Position numbers and translations under genes: made by a program | The notes under the pieces: model-generated | Told to the model about the DNA's origin: nothing | The model's database searches: none | Seen by the model: the letters and a program-made list of their open reading frames with translations, nothing else | Part shown: piece after piece, positions 28,781-38,396 of the stretch | How positions within the stretch are numbered: the stretch's first letter is position 1 | Layout: each line of letters opens with the position of its first letter | DNA from: REEB95 sp963762425 | GTDB taxonomy: Bacteria; Pseudomonadota; Alphaproteobacteria; ATCC43930; CGMCC-115725 | Direction: 5' to 3' | NCBI GenBank assembly: GCA_963762425.1 | Contig: CAVXKY010000010.1 | Span: 112,456 to 176,455 of the forward strand | Length of the DNA stretch: 64,000 bases

Positions 28781-29150
28781 GCCGAATACTGTCTCCGAAA
28801 TGCCTCACTATTTGATTTTCCGCGCGGATGGGCGCGGCACGGCTTCTCCCGAGGGGTGCGGCATGCTAAATGAGTCAAGGTTTTGGCGGTAGTCGAGCGC
28901 GAAACGCTTAGCTGTCCCTAACCAAAAACTGCGGTGTAAAGCCGGTTTTGCCGATTTTGATACCCGAAATTCTGGCAAAGGTTTTGCAACGCCGTATGAG
29001 ACCGGCAAGCAATGGCCAAGTTGAGCCAAGAGATGAGGCCATTGCGACTGTCGCGTTACTAGGCAGACCGCCTAGAAAAAAGGCACCGGTGACCCGGTGC
29101 GGTGCGGGCGGTGAGTTTTTGTTGCGCCATTTGAAGAGGGGGTAAAAACC
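28781..29150. other. 370-bp intergenic region between divergent AsmA and porin genes
   Basis: No supported gene; a 65-codon open frame inside it has no RBS or family likeness. It holds two adjacent hairpins near the porin start (listed separately) and an AGAGGGGG ribosome binding site just before the porin ATG at 29151. Both divergent promoters should lie here, but neither was recognised. Confidence 0.4.
29059..29100. other. Two adjacent hairpins in the porin leader
   Basis: Hairpin A: CTAGGC/GCCTAG at 29059-29075 with a 5-nt loop. Hairpin B: GCACCGG/CCGGTGC at 29083-29100 with a TGAC loop. An A6 run lies between them. Read leftward, hairpin B followed by TTTTTT is a terminator shape. Read rightward, the pair sits about 50 nt upstream of the porin start and could act in the leader RNA. 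Confidence 0.6.
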
Positions 29151-30632
29151 ATGTCGTTGCGAACCGTTATCTCACTCGCTGCCGCCGCTTGCGTCGCCGG
29201 CGCCTATGCCGCGCCATCCGCGCACGCCCAAGCACTCGTTACACCCGTCGATCAAACGGCTCAGGCCGCGCCCGCTGCGCCCGCCACGCCGCCGCCGGCC
29301 CCGCCCAAGCATCCGATTTTTGGTTCGCCGATCGGCGACATCCAAATCTCGGGTCACACCGAATTGGGCCTGTCGATCAATCCCGACAGCCCGGCCAATA
29401 ACGCGAATTTCGGCCAGCCCTTCACCAACGGGGCCAATGCCTTCCGGATGAATCAGACCATGTTCACGGTCGAGCATGATACCGATTCCGCCGCCACGGC
29501 GATGGATTACGGCTTCAAGTTCCAGACCTTCTACGGCACCGATGCGCGGCTCACGCATTTCTACAATGAGTTCGACCGCGCGACCAACGGCCCCTATCAG
29601 TGGGACATCAACTACGCCGAACTGAACATGCATGCGCCGCCGGCCATGTTCGTCTCCAGCGGCGCCGACTTCCAGATCGGCGAATACGCCACGCCGCTCG
29701 GTTACGAGGTGATCGACGCCACGGGCAATCCGTTCTACTCGCACTCCTACATCTTCACCTATGGCCTGCCCTACAAGCACACCGGCATCCTCGGCACCTT
29801 CCACGTCAACGACACGGTCGACATCTGGGGTGGTTGGGACACCGGCGTGAACGACTCCTTCGTCGGCGCCAAGGGCAATGCCAATGCCAGCCTGTTGCAT
29901 GGCATCCTCGGCTTCGGCCTCAACAATCTCATGGGCGGCAATCTGACCCTGGTCGCCCTGGCGCATCTCGGTGCGGAAAATCCGGTCAAGTCGTACGCCA
30001 CCAATGTAGGCGGCGCGAATCCGTATTTCATTCATTCCGACCAGGCGACGGTGCAGTACTACGACGCGAACGGCACCTATAAGATCAACGACAACTTGAA
30101 CATCACCACCGAAGTGAACCTGATCAAGAACGACGCTTACGGTTCGAGCGGGGGCGGCTTGGCGCAATATGTCAGCTACACCCTCAACGACCAGTGGACC
30201 CTGGGCGCCCGCGCCGAGGGCTTCGCCGACCAAAGCAAGGGCAACGGCTTCACCGGCTTCGTCACGGATTGTCCGGGCGGGCAGGATGCGGTCGATGCCG
30301 AGCGCAACACTTCCTATTCTCCCGGTCCCGGTCCTGGTGGCGGCCCCTTGAGCAACAACAACGTGCCCAACGGGTGCTATGGCGCCACCGGCCCGAACAA
30401 CATTGGAAACAAGGCCTTCAACGTCCTCTATAGCGAGTTGACGATCGGCGCCAGCTACACGCCGCCGTTGACGATGCCGAGCACTTTGGGCCTGGTCATC
30501 CGCCCCGAAGCGCGGCTTGACAATGTCATCGGCGGCAGCAGGGGCTTGAAGCCGTACGACGTCAACAGCAAGGGCAACGGCACCAAGACGGACCAAATCA
30601 CCTTGGCGGTGGACGCGATCCTCTCCTTCTAA
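29151..30632 (+). CDS. Outer-membrane beta-barrel porin, BBP2/OmpL-like
   Basis: 493 residues. The signal peptide ends at AHAQA (about residue 27), followed by a Pro/Ala linker and a barrel that starts ISGHTELGLSINPDSP. The layout (FRMNQTMFTVEHDTD, FQIGEYATPLGYEVIDA, WGGWDTGVNDSF) matches the putative beta-barrel porin 2 group. The final residue is Phe (DAILSF), the expected barrel-insertion signal. The role is probably uptake of small solutes across the outer membrane. The convergent neighbour is a lactate permease, so a link to organic-acid uptake is possible but unproven. A strong terminator follows 29 bp after the stop. Confidence 0.88.
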   Translation: MSLRTVISLAAAACVAGAYAAPSAHAQALVTPVDQTAQAAPAAPATPPPAPPKHPIFGSPIGDIQISGHTELGLSINPDSPANNANFGQPFTNGANAFRMNQTMFTVEHDTDSAATAMDYGFKFQTFYGTDARLTHFYNEFDRATNGPYQWDINYAELNMHAPPAMFVSSGADFQIGEYATPLGYEVIDATGNPFYSHSYIFTYGLPYKHTGILGTFHVNDTVDIWGGWDTGVNDSFVGAKGNANASLLHGILGFGLNNLMGGNLTLVALAHLGAENPVKSYATNVGGANPYFIHSDQATVQYYDANGTYKINDNLNITTEVNLIKNDAYGSSGGGLAQYVSYTLNDQWTLGARAEGFADQSKGNGFTGFVTDCPGGQDAVDAERNTSYSPGPGPGGGPLSNNNVPNGCYGATGPNNIGNKAFNVLYSELTIGASYTPPLTMPSTLGLVIRPEARLDNVIGGSRGLKPYDVNSKGNGTKTDQITLAVDAILSF

Positions 30633-30660
30633 ATCGCGTCCCTCGTTCGGTCTCATACCA

Positions 30661-30688
30661 AGGCGCCGCCGGGAAACCGGCGGCGCCT
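30661..30688 (+). terminator. Rho-independent terminator of the porin gene
   Basis: A perfect 12-bp stem (AGGCGCCGCCGG) closed by a GAAA tetraloop, followed by TTTCTCTTT on the plus strand. Confidence 0.85.
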
Positions 30689-30690
30689 TT

Positions 30691-30748
30691 CTCTTTGCCG
30701 GCCGCCTTGTCCGGCGGGTCTCTTTGCCGGTCGCCTTGCCCGGAGGGG
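30691..30748. repeat. Two imperfect 29-bp tandem units
   Basis: 30691-30719 and 30720-30748 share the pattern CTCTTTGCCGGNCGCCTTG and differ at a few positions. They lie directly after the porin terminator in non-coding DNA. Confidence 0.65.
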
Positions 30749-30783
30749 TTTCTGATACGGCCGACAGCGGCAAAGCGAAGGGT

Positions 30784-30803
30784 GCGGGCCCTTGCGGACC
30801 CGC
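30784..30803 (-). terminator. Probable terminator of the lactate permease
   Basis: An 8-bp stem (GCGGGCCC/GGACCCGC with one G-U pair) with a 4-nt loop, extended outward by further G-C pairs across a mismatch. The downstream T content on the minus strand is low (CCTTCGCTTT), so efficiency is uncertain. Confidence 0.5.
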
Positions 30804-30842
30804 GCCCCTTTGCCTTTAGAGATTGGACCGTTCGGCCCCGGG

Positions 30843-32459
30843 CTAGAGCATCGCGATGCCGGGGAAGAACAGGTAGCAGGCGACGCTGATCACGATGAGA
30901 TAAACCAGCATCACCAACGTCCAGCCGAAATTGTGGCGGATGACCGCGCCTTCGTCCCGGACGAAGCGCGAGGTCGAAACGCCGACGCTGGCGGTCTGCG
31001 GCGCCACCGGCTTGCCGATCTCGGCGCCGATCGAGTTCACGGTCGGCAGCAAGAGCGGCGGGAAGCCCAGAAGCTGGCCGACCAGGGCCTGGAACTTGCC
31101 GAACATGGCGTTGGTCGAGGTGTTGCTCCCCGACAGCGCCACGCCGATGAAGCCCAGGATCGGAGCGACCACGATGAAGTAAACGCCCAAGGTGGAAAAC
31201 GCCTTGGCCAGGGACGCGGCCATGCCCGAGAAGTTATAGACATAGGCCAGGCCGAAGATGAACACGCCCACCAGCAAGGCGCCCCACATCTGCTGCCAGG
31301 TCTTGGCGAAGATCTCGCCGATCTGGCCGAACTTCAGGCTCCCCAGCATCATCATCAGGATCGAGGCGACGACCCAGGACGCCAGGATGGCAGAGCCGCC
31401 CACGAACGGCGTCCAGTTGAACACCGCCCCGATGGTCGCGCCCGGCGAGATCGAGGACGCCGCCGTCACGGCATAGTGCACCAGGACGATGCTCGGCAGC
31501 TTCGACCACGGGCCGGTCCAGGCGACCACCACCGCCACCAGCACGGCGATCGGCAGCCAGGCCTGGACGATATCGCCGCCCGAAAGCCCGTGCGCGGCCA
31601 CTTCGCCGCGGCCGGCAATCGGCTTGCCGCCATAGCCCAGCATCTGCGCCGGACGCCAGAACTTGAGCAGGATCAGAATGCAGATGAAGCAGACGATCGA
31701 GCCGGCGACGTCGGGCAGATAGGGTCCGAGATACGTCCCCACCGGCAGCTGGCCGGCGATATAGCCGAGCGAGCCGACGATGGCCAAGGGCCAGGCGCCC
31801 CACATGCCCTTCCTGCCGGAAACCAGGTAGATCAGGATCCAGGGCGGTAACAAGGCCAGGATGGCGACGATCTTGCTGATCGAGCCCGACAACGCCAGCA
31901 GCGGATAGCCGGTCACCGCCGCCAGCGCGATGATCGGCGCACCCAGCGCGCCGTAGGAGACGGGCGCGTTGTTGGCGATCGCCGCCACGCGGATGGCGTC
32001 GAGATCGGGAATGCCGAGGGCGATCAGGATGGGCGCGACCACCGCCCAGGGATAGCCGAAGCCCACCAGGCCTTCGAGCAACGCGCCGAAGGCCCAGGCG
32101 AACAGGATGGTCTGTATCCGCACGTCCTGGGTTCCCTGCGCGATCAGCCAGCGGCGCAGCTTGTCGAAGGCGCCGGAGACGACCATGGTGTTGAACAGGA
32201 TCAGGCCCCAGAAGGTGATCCAGTCGACGTTCCACACGCCGGTCAAGGAGCCGTAGACATAGGCCTGGACGCCCTGGTCGAGCGGCATCTGCCAGACCCA
32301 AAGCCCGAGCGCGAGCGTGATCAGCGAGCCGATCAGCGTCGCCAGCCAGGCCGACCAGCGCAAAACCGCGAGCATGAACAGAAGCACCACCACCGGAATG
32401 AGCGCCACCAGCCAGGTGGCGAACAGATTTCCGGCGGGATCGAGAACTTGCGTGAACAT
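30843..32459 (-). CDS. L-lactate permease
   Basis: 538 residues with about 13 membrane helices, matching the LldP/LctP family in length and in motifs: the N-terminal VLDPAGNLFATWLVALIPVV, the GLVGFGYPWAVVAPILIALG helix and the late GVALSGSNTSTNAMFGKFQ block. It imports L-lactate (or glycolate) with protons across the inner membrane. No lactate dehydrogenase lies in the window. It converges on the porin gene and is divergent from the glutathione-transferase-like gene. A potential product of uptake, pyruvate or acetyl-CoA, would feed malate synthase, but this is only a metabolic association. Confidence 0.95.
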   Translation of the reverse strand: MFTQVLDPAGNLFATWLVALIPVVVLLFMLAVLRWSAWLATLIGSLITLALGLWVWQMPLDQGVQAYVYGSLTGVWNVDWITFWGLILFNTMVVSGAFDKLRRWLIAQGTQDVRIQTILFAWAFGALLEGLVGFGYPWAVVAPILIALGIPDLDAIRVAAIANNAPVSYGALGAPIIALAAVTGYPLLALSGSISKIVAILALLPPWILIYLVSGRKGMWGAWPLAIVGSLGYIAGQLPVGTYLGPYLPDVAGSIVCFICILILLKFWRPAQMLGYGGKPIAGRGEVAAHGLSGGDIVQAWLPIAVLVAVVVAWTGPWSKLPSIVLVHYAVTAASSISPGATIGAVFNWTPFVGGSAILASWVVASILMMMLGSLKFGQIGEIFAKTWQQMWGALLVGVFIFGLAYVYNFSGMAASLAKAFSTLGVYFIVVAPILGFIGVALSGSNTSTNAMFGKFQALVGQLLGFPPLLLPTVNSIGAEIGKPVAPQTASVGVSTSRFVRDEGAVIRHNFGWTLVMLVYLIVISVACYLFFPGIAML

Positions 32460-32685
32460 GGTTTCTACCCCCGATTACTTCCCCTGATTGGTTCGGCGCG
32501 GTTGCGCCGTCATGGCCGCGTTTGGCTCCGGTGCCGGTTATCGGTCGGAAGCGGAAACCATCGCTGCTTATTTTTGGAGCATTTTTTTATCATAAGGATG
32601 GCGCGGGCTTTAAATTATAATTGCCGCCGATTCGGCCCGCTTGTGGATAACTTTCGGAAACGGGCTTGTGGAAAGGCGGTGGACG

Positions 32686-33627
32686 GTGGGTATTTTGGCC
32701 GATGGCGTTTGGCGCGAAGGCTGGCACGATACCGGCAGCACCGGCGGCGCCTACATTCGCGCGGCATCGGGCTTCCGCCGCCGGGTAACATCCGGCGGAG
32801 CTCCAGGTTCCTTGGCGGATTTTCCGGCCGTTTCCGGGCGCTATCACCTTTATGTCGCCAAGGCCTGCCCCTGGTGCCACCGCGCCATGATCTTCCGGGT
32901 TTTGAAAAAGCTCGACGGCGTGGTGTCGATGAGCGAGGTCGAGCCGCTGATGCTGGAAAAGGGCTGGACCTTCGCAAAGCCCGATCCGCTCACCGGCGCG
33001 CTCTACATCCATCAGATCTACCAGCGCGCCGATCCCAAATACTCCGGCCGGGCCAGCGTGCCGGTGCTGTGGGACAAAAAGACCGACACCATCGTCAACA
33101 ACGAATCCTCCGAGATCATCCGCATGTTCAACCGTGAATTCAACGCATTCACGGACGACCGCACGGATTACTATCCGGCCGGTCTGGCGGCGGAGATCGA
33201 CGCGGTCAACCAGCGTGTCTACGAGGGCTTCAACAACGGCGTCTATCGCGCCGGTTTCGCCACCACGCAAGGCGCCTACGAGGCGGCGGTCAAGACCGTG
33301 TTCGAGACGCTCGATTGGCTCGAAGCGCTGCTATCAAAACGCCGCACTCTCGTCGGCGACGTCTTGACCGAGGCCGATTGGCGGCTCTTCCCCACGCTCG
33401 CGCGCTTCGACGCGGTCTATGTCGGCCATTTCAAATGCAATCTGCGCCGCCTGATCGATTACCCGGCGCTCTCGGCCTATGCCCGCCGGCTCTATGAGAT
33501 GCCGGGGATAGCGGCCACCTGCGATTTCGATGAATACAAGCGCCACTATTACGGCAGCCACCGCACCATCAACCCCACCGGCATCGTGCCGCTGGGGCCG
33601 CTTGAGGATTTCCGTAACGCGGGATAA
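32686..33627 (+). CDS. Glutathionyl-hydroquinone-reductase-like glutathione S-transferase
   Basis: 313 residues from the GTG at 32686 (MGILADGVWREGW), chosen because an AAGG-type SD lies about 10 nt upstream and the family begins this way; a longer frame opens at 32641. The N-terminal thioredoxin-like domain contains the catalytic motif KACPWCHRAMIF, then VPVLWDKKTDTIVNNESSEIIRM with the glutathione-binding ES pair. The C-terminal helical domain has VGDVLTEADWRLFPTLARFD. These are xi-class GST features (YqjG/Ecm4), which reduce glutathionyl-hydroquinones. The second Cys in CPWC is a possible variation. Confidence 0.9.
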   Translation: MGILADGVWREGWHDTGSTGGAYIRAASGFRRRVTSGGAPGSLADFPAVSGRYHLYVAKACPWCHRAMIFRVLKKLDGVVSMSEVEPLMLEKGWTFAKPDPLTGALYIHQIYQRADPKYSGRASVPVLWDKKTDTIVNNESSEIIRMFNREFNAFTDDRTDYYPAGLAAEIDAVNQRVYEGFNNGVYRAGFATTQGAYEAAVKTVFETLDWLEALLSKRRTLVGDVLTEADWRLFPTLARFDAVYVGHFKCNLRRLIDYPALSAYARRLYEMPGIAATCDFDEYKRHYYGSHRTINPTGIVPLGPLEDFRNAG

Positions 33628-33635
33628 GGCCCGAC

Positions 33636-34589
33636 TCAGGCGTAGCGCAAATTCGTTTCCTGGCTCTTTTTCTGCGCCGACAGCGTGATCATCAGCCCGT
33701 CCTTCAAGGACATCTCCGCCTTGAAGGCGAAGCGCTTCTCGGCGCGCGCCGGAGCGCCGACCGAGAGCCGCACGTCGCCCGGCCGGGGATCGCGATAGAT
33801 GATGTCGGGGGTCACGCCGCACAATCCGGCGATGATCCGGGCCAGCTCGACGATCGAGGTGCCGACGCCGGTGCAGATGTTGTAGACGTCGCCTTCGGCG
33901 GGTTCGGCCATCGACCGGACCAGGAACTGCACCACGTCGGAGACGTGGATGAAATCGCGCACCTGGTTCCCGTCGCCATAGATGGTGAGCGAATTGCCGG
34001 CGGAGAGCCGGTCGCAGAAGATCGAGATCACGCCGGAATAGGGCGAATCCGGGCTCTGGCGCGGACCGTAGACGTTGAAGAAACGCAGGCCCGTGGTCGG
34101 CACGCCGTAGAGCGAGGATGCTACGCGCGCATGCAGCTCGCAGCCGAGCTTGTCGGCGCCGTAGGCGGTCATCGGCAGGGCGAGCGCGTTCTCGGCCAGC
34201 GGCACGTTCTCGTTGAGGCCGTAGATCGCGGCTGAAGAGGCATAGATCACCGGCACGGGGCCTTTGCCGCGCGCGGTGCGCGCGGCGTCGAAGATGGTGA
34301 TGCAGCCGGTTAGGTTGGAGATGTGGGTCCCGACCCAGTCGTCGATGCTGCGCTCGACCGAGGCGATGGCGGCCAGATGGAACACGCCGTCGACCTCCTC
34401 CATCGCCTGGCGCACGGCGACGCGGTCGGCGACGTCGCCGATCATCAGCGAGGCCTCCTCGGGCGCGTTCTCCCGGCTGCCGGTGGAGAGATTGTCGAGA
34501 ATGCGGACTTCGTGCCCTTCGGCGATCAGGGTGTCGGCGAGATGCGATCCGATGAAGCCGCAACCGCCGGTGACCAGATATCGCGCCAT
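33636..34589 (-). CDS. NAD-dependent sugar-nucleotide epimerase/dehydratase (GalE-like)
   Basis: 317 residues from the ATG at 34589 (MARYLVTGG); upstream codons in the same frame are not needed. Rossmann motif TGGCGFIGSHLAD, SDR catalytic YGADK after ASSAAIYG, RFFNVYGPRQSP, and the substrate-loop GDGNQVRDFIHVSDVV. This is an extended SDR of the UDP-glucose/UDP-GlcNAc 4-epimerase type. As the first gene of the exopolysaccharide region it probably supplies an activated sugar. Exact specificity cannot be read from the sequence. Confidence 0.92.
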   Translation of the reverse strand: MARYLVTGGCGFIGSHLADTLIAEGHEVRILDNLSTGSRENAPEEASLMIGDVADRVAVRQAMEEVDGVFHLAAIASVERSIDDWVGTHISNLTGCITIFDAARTARGKGPVPVIYASSAAIYGLNENVPLAENALALPMTAYGADKLGCELHARVASSLYGVPTTGLRFFNVYGPRQSPDSPYSGVISIFCDRLSAGNSLTIYGDGNQVRDFIHVSDVVQFLVRSMAEPAEGDVYNICTGVGTSIVELARIIAGLCGVTPDIIYRDPRPGDVRLSVGAPARAEKRFAFKAEMSLKDGLMITLSAQKKSQETNLRYA

Positions 34590-34790
34590 GAAGGACTCAT
34601 CGTTAATGTGAAGCCGGGCCCGGCGCGGCCGGAATTTCAACCGCAGGGCGCAAGGTCCCCACTCTAGGAATTAAGGCTTAGGGAAGTCTTAATCGCCCCC
34701 GCCGGACTATCCGGTGAATCCCAGGGGCAAGGACGGCTTGGCGGGGAAAGCCGCCGCTTGCCTTGCGGGAACCGGGAGTATGTCGCGCCC

Positions 34791-37214
34791 ATGTGGATGT
34801 CGGATCGGGATCGTCCTTTAACGCTGAAATGGCCGGACCGCTTCGGCCCCGGCTGGGGGACGGTCGGCGCCGTCCTGCTGCTGGCGCTCGCCTCGCTCGC
34901 CGCCTCGCTGGTTTCGCTCGAACGGTTGAAGAATGCCGCCCTCGCCGCCTTTGACGCGGGCCGGCCGGTCGGCCTGCCGCTGCTGTGGGCGTCGATGGGG
35001 CCGGGCGATGCGATGCTCGCGGCGCTTTGCGCGGCGGCGCTGATTTTCCTGGTCTATCTCGAAATGAGCCGCCGGGTTTTTTCGCGTTTCCTGGTATCGG
35101 CGAATGCTGCGCAGAGCTTCGCCATCCTGACCATCATCGTCGCCTGGCTGGGCCAGGCTTATCTCTTTCCGGGCGTGTTGCTGGGCGGCGACAGCGGAAC
35201 GCACGTCGCCCGCTTTCTCGAAGTCCGCGCGGGCCTGGAAGCGGGCAGCCTGCCGCAATGGACCAATTTCGATTATCTCGGCAGCCCGCTCTTGGGCTTC
35301 ACCGGGCCGCTCCTCTATGTCGTGGGCGGCGCGCTCGACCTGCTGGTGCGGGATCCGGTCGCGACGGCGAAGATCCTGCTGTTCGCCACCCATCTGGCCG
35401 CGGGTTGGGCCTTTTACGCGCTGCTGCTGCGCCTCGGCATCGCCAGAAACGCCGCGCTGCTCGCGGCGGTGGGATTTGCCGGCTCGTTCGCGGCCTTGCA
35501 TCTCTTTCTCTATCGCGGCGTTTTCCCGCAGGCCTTGACCATCCTGTTCCTGGTGCTGATCTTCTACGCCGCCGAGGGCATCATGCGCGCGGGCGCGAAG
35601 CTCTGGCGCGATTGGCTGATTTTCGCGCTGTCGGTGGGCGGCATGATCGTCAATCACCAGCCGCATGCGCTGTTCGCGGCGCTCTATCTCGGGCTCTATG
35701 GCGGCGCGAGTCTGGCGCTGGGGCGGTGGAACTGGAAACGTCTCTGGGTGTTGCTCGCCGCGGGGATCGTTGGCGCCGGCATTTCCCTGGTGGCGGTCGT
35801 GCCGGTCATCGCCGAATCCAGCTGGGTGATGATCGATCCGGCGGGCGGGCTGTTTCAATTTCACGTGCCGACCTGGCGGCGATTGTCCGATCTCGTCATC
35901 TGGCGCGATACGCGGACGACATGGGGCACCGATTACTGGGCTTATCTCGGGATCGTCCTGGCCGGATTGGCGGTCGCCGGCTTGTATGCGGCCTGGCGCG
36001 GCCGGCTCGGTCCTGATCGCCGCCTTCTGGCCTTGGCGATCGCGCCCGCGTTGGCGGTGAGTTTCTTCGTCTATAATCCCGTCGTCCGCGACATCATCTT
36101 CATCCTGTTTTTCACGGGCATTTTGGCCGCGCTGGGGTTTGAATTTCTGGCGCGGGCGGCCCGCCCTTCGTCCCGCCTGCCGCTCCTGGTGGCGGCCGCG
36201 CTCGTGCTCGATGTCGCCAGCACCTCGATCCAGCCGGTGGCCCGCAGCGACAAGGCGTTCCTGATCGAGGCGGGACGCTATCTCGCGCAAACCGCCCCCG
36301 GGGAACGTTTCGCCGAAATCGACCTGGCGCGCGACGGCTCGATCCAGGCGGATATCGGACCCGATGCGGGACCGCTCAGCGCCTATGCGATGGTGCAACG
36401 GGTCGCGGGCCACCACAATATGGCGGCGACAAGGGTTCATAATTACGCCGAGACCGCAATCGAGATGGCGGCTTCGGATCTTCGCCGCGACGGGCGCGTC
36501 GGCGCGAATGCCCTGTCGCTGCTGCGTCTCTTGAACGTCAGCCGCATCATTTGCGTTTCGCCCGTCGCCGCGGGTTGCCCGGAAAGCTTCGTTCAGGCGA
36601 GATCGGAGGGCCCGCTCGGGCGGGTGATTCCCATCGCCGATTCCAGCCCCGTCCTCTTCAGCCAACGCCTCGTCGCTCTGGCGCCGCCCGCGCGGCTCGA
36701 CAAACCCATGCTGTGGCCCGGAAACTTCGAAGGCGGCGATCCCTCGCCGCAAGTCTCGGGCATCGAGGATTTCCTCGCCCGTTACCTGCGCGATACGGAC
36801 GTCGATTGGGCGTCCCATCAAGCGGCGGCCTTGCCGGTGCGCGATCTTCCGGCCGCAAGCCCGGCGCCGGCTTCGAGCGGCCCGTTTCAGGCGGCGCTCG
36901 ACGCCTACGACGTCTCGCTCCAGACCGTGAGAATGCGCATCACCGCGAGCGGCCGGGGTTACGCGCAGCTGTCCCATCCCTGGTATCCGGCGACGGAAGT
37001 GCGCCTCAACGCGAAGGTGATAACGCCGCTCCAGGGAGCCTTCGATCTGATGGTCGTGCCGCTCGAGCCCGGCATCAACGACATCGAAATCGGTCCGGTT
37101 TGGACGCCGGTGCGGCGCTATTCGGCGCTGGCCTCGGCCGCGAGTTTGGCCCTGGCTTGCTGCTTTGCCGCCCTGCTCGCGGTCTTCGAGCGCCGGCGCA
37201 AGCGCCCGGCGTGA
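34791..37214 (+). CDS. Large polytopic membrane protein (PTPS-related domain type)
   Basis: 807 residues from ATG 34791 (34797 also possible). About a dozen helices occupy residues 20-480; they include PGVLLGGDSGTHVARFLEVRAG, with an Asp-Ser-Gly-Thr-His pattern after the third helix, and LPQWTNFDYLGSPL. A soluble periplasmic domain follows, and a last helix precedes the basic tail ERRRKRP. The layout matches membrane proteins annotated as 6-pyruvoyl-tetrahydropterin-synthase-related, which resemble GT-C glycosyltransferases. Its place among polysaccharide genes supports a glycosyltransferase or polymer-processing role. The activity is an inference. Confidence 0.65.
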   Translation: MWMSDRDRPLTLKWPDRFGPGWGTVGAVLLLALASLAASLVSLERLKNAALAAFDAGRPVGLPLLWASMGPGDAMLAALCAAALIFLVYLEMSRRVFSRFLVSANAAQSFAILTIIVAWLGQAYLFPGVLLGGDSGTHVARFLEVRAGLEAGSLPQWTNFDYLGSPLLGFTGPLLYVVGGALDLLVRDPVATAKILLFATHLAAGWAFYALLLRLGIARNAALLAAVGFAGSFAALHLFLYRGVFPQALTILFLVLIFYAAEGIMRAGAKLWRDWLIFALSVGGMIVNHQPHALFAALYLGLYGGASLALGRWNWKRLWVLLAAGIVGAGISLVAVVPVIAESSWVMIDPAGGLFQFHVPTWRRLSDLVIWRDTRTTWGTDYWAYLGIVLAGLAVAGLYAAWRGRLGPDRRLLALAIAPALAVSFFVYNPVVRDIIFILFFTGILAALGFEFLARAARPSSRLPLLVAAALVLDVASTSIQPVARSDKAFLIEAGRYLAQTAPGERFAEIDLARDGSIQADIGPDAGPLSAYAMVQRVAGHHNMAATRVHNYAETAIEMAASDLRRDGRVGANALSLLRLLNVSRIICVSPVAAGCPESFVQARSEGPLGRVIPIADSSPVLFSQRLVALAPPARLDKPMLWPGNFEGGDPSPQVSGIEDFLARYLRDTDVDWASHQAAALPVRDLPAASPAPASSGPFQAALDAYDVSLQTVRMRITASGRGYAQLSHPWYPATEVRLNAKVITPLQGAFDLMVVPLEPGINDIEIGPVWTPVRRYSALASAASLALACCFAALLAVFERRRKRPA

Positions 37215-37229
37215 AGCGCGAAGCGGCGG

Positions 37230-38396
37230 CTACCGCCGCGATGCGAAATCCCGTTGCGCCGCCCGCGCGAACAGGAGGCCTGCCAGCACATAAGGGCCCA
37301 AGAAGAAGCGCGCCGTGGGTAGCGGGAAAAGCACGAAATGCGCGATGAGGAAGAAGATCAATCCACAAGCCAGGATGAGAATCCGCCGATCGAAGGCGTT
37401 CCCGTCCGGCGCTCGCCGCAGACGCCATTCGCGGACGGATACCAGGGCAAGGAAACTCGCCGCCAGCAGGAATATGCCGCCATTGCCGTCGCTGAGAATC
37501 TGCAGGATTCCGCCCGCAACGGCGCGCACATAGCCCAGCGGGTGGGGGACGAGGTCCGGCACGAGCAGCTTCTGCGGTCCATCGATCATCGTGAAGTTGA
37601 GAATCGCGATATAGCCGTAATTGCCGGTGGTTTTTTGAATGACGGCATAAGTCGCGGTCGCCGCGGCAAGAGCCACGAGCGCGACGATGCGGCGGCGCGG
37701 ATCAAGCAGCGCTTCGCCGAGCAACAGCGGGGCCGCGAACAGAATCGCATCGGTGCGCGCCGCCACGATCAAGCCGGCGAGCAGGATCAGCCAAATCGCG
37801 CGCCCGCCCGTCCCGTGTTCGGTCAGCCAAGCTTGCACGAAGAGAAGGCCGACCAAAGCCGCCACCGCATCCGGCGTGGAAAGCGCCGCTATCGGCAACC
37901 CGCCGGCGACGATCCAGGACAGCGGCGCCGCCAGCCGCCACGGCCCGGCCGGAATCCCGATCATTCGGACGATGGCGTATGACACAAGCACGGCCAACGC
38001 CGCGGCAATCGCGGAGACGGCATAAGTCGCAACCGCGTCGTTCCCGATCAATAATCCGGCCGCCGAGCAGAGGAAGATGTAAAGCGGCCGGATTTCGTAG
38101 AACGGCAAATTCGCCGCGAAGAAGGCGTCGTCCTCGTGCATCTTCTTCTCATAGGGCGCCGACACGGCGTTCTCGAAACGGGCGGGCCCCGTCTTCGCCG
38201 CGAGCTCGCGATAGACCTCGTCCTTGCCGCCCGCTCCGCGCATCTCCTTGGCCAGGGTCGCGTAAGGAATGAGATCGAAGTTGAGGGCCGGATGGAGGAA
38301 TCCGAAACCGAGGAAGGAAAGCGCGACCAGCACCGTCAGCGCGGCGGGGAGAAGCGACCACGGCGACCGAGTTTCGGCATGAACCGGCTCAGTCAC
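37230..38396 (-). CDS. Polytopic membrane protein, possible GT-C-type transferase
   Basis: 388 residues from a GTG at 38396 that overlaps the stop of the YdcF gene (GTGACTGA), so translation is coupled. The first helix is followed by FLHPALNFDLIPY, with an Asp in the first loop where GT-C enzymes carry catalytic acids. About nine more helices and a short basic C-terminus follow. No family is recognised with certainty. It is the last gene of a three-gene leftward operon (nucleotidyltransferase, YdcF, this gene). Confidence 0.6.
   Translation of the reverse strand: MTEPVHAETRSPWSLLPAALTVLVALSFLGFGFLHPALNFDLIPYATLAKEMRGAGGKDEVYRELAAKTGPARFENAVSAPYEKKMHEDDAFFAANLPFYEIRPLYIFLCSAAGLLIGNDAVATYAVSAIAAALAVLVSYAIVRMIGIPAGPWRLAAPLSWIVAGGLPIAALSTPDAVAALVGLLFVQAWLTEHGTGGRAIWLILLAGLIVAARTDAILFAAPLLLGEALLDPRRRIVALVALAAATATYAVIQKTTGNYGYIAILNFTMIDGPQKLLVPDLVPHPLGYVRAVAGGILQILSDGNGGIFLLAASFLALVSVREWRLRRAPDGNAFDRRILILACGLIFFLIAHFVLFPLPTARFFLGPYVLAGLLFARAAQRDFASRR

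Noticed and set aside
28948..29145. 65-codon frame in the gap before the porin
   Set aside because: No SD, no homology that I can see, and it overlaps the leader hairpins.
29172..30773. 533-codon open frame antisense to the porin
   Set aside because: It mirrors the signal-peptide-bearing porin with a terminal Phe on the other strand. Its composition is low-complexity and no start signal is present.
34818..36977. 719-codon open frame on the minus strand
   Set aside because: It lies fully antisense to the membrane-protein gene at 34791-37214, is rich in Arg/Gln/Glu, has no family likeness, and is a by-product of GC-rich codon usage.
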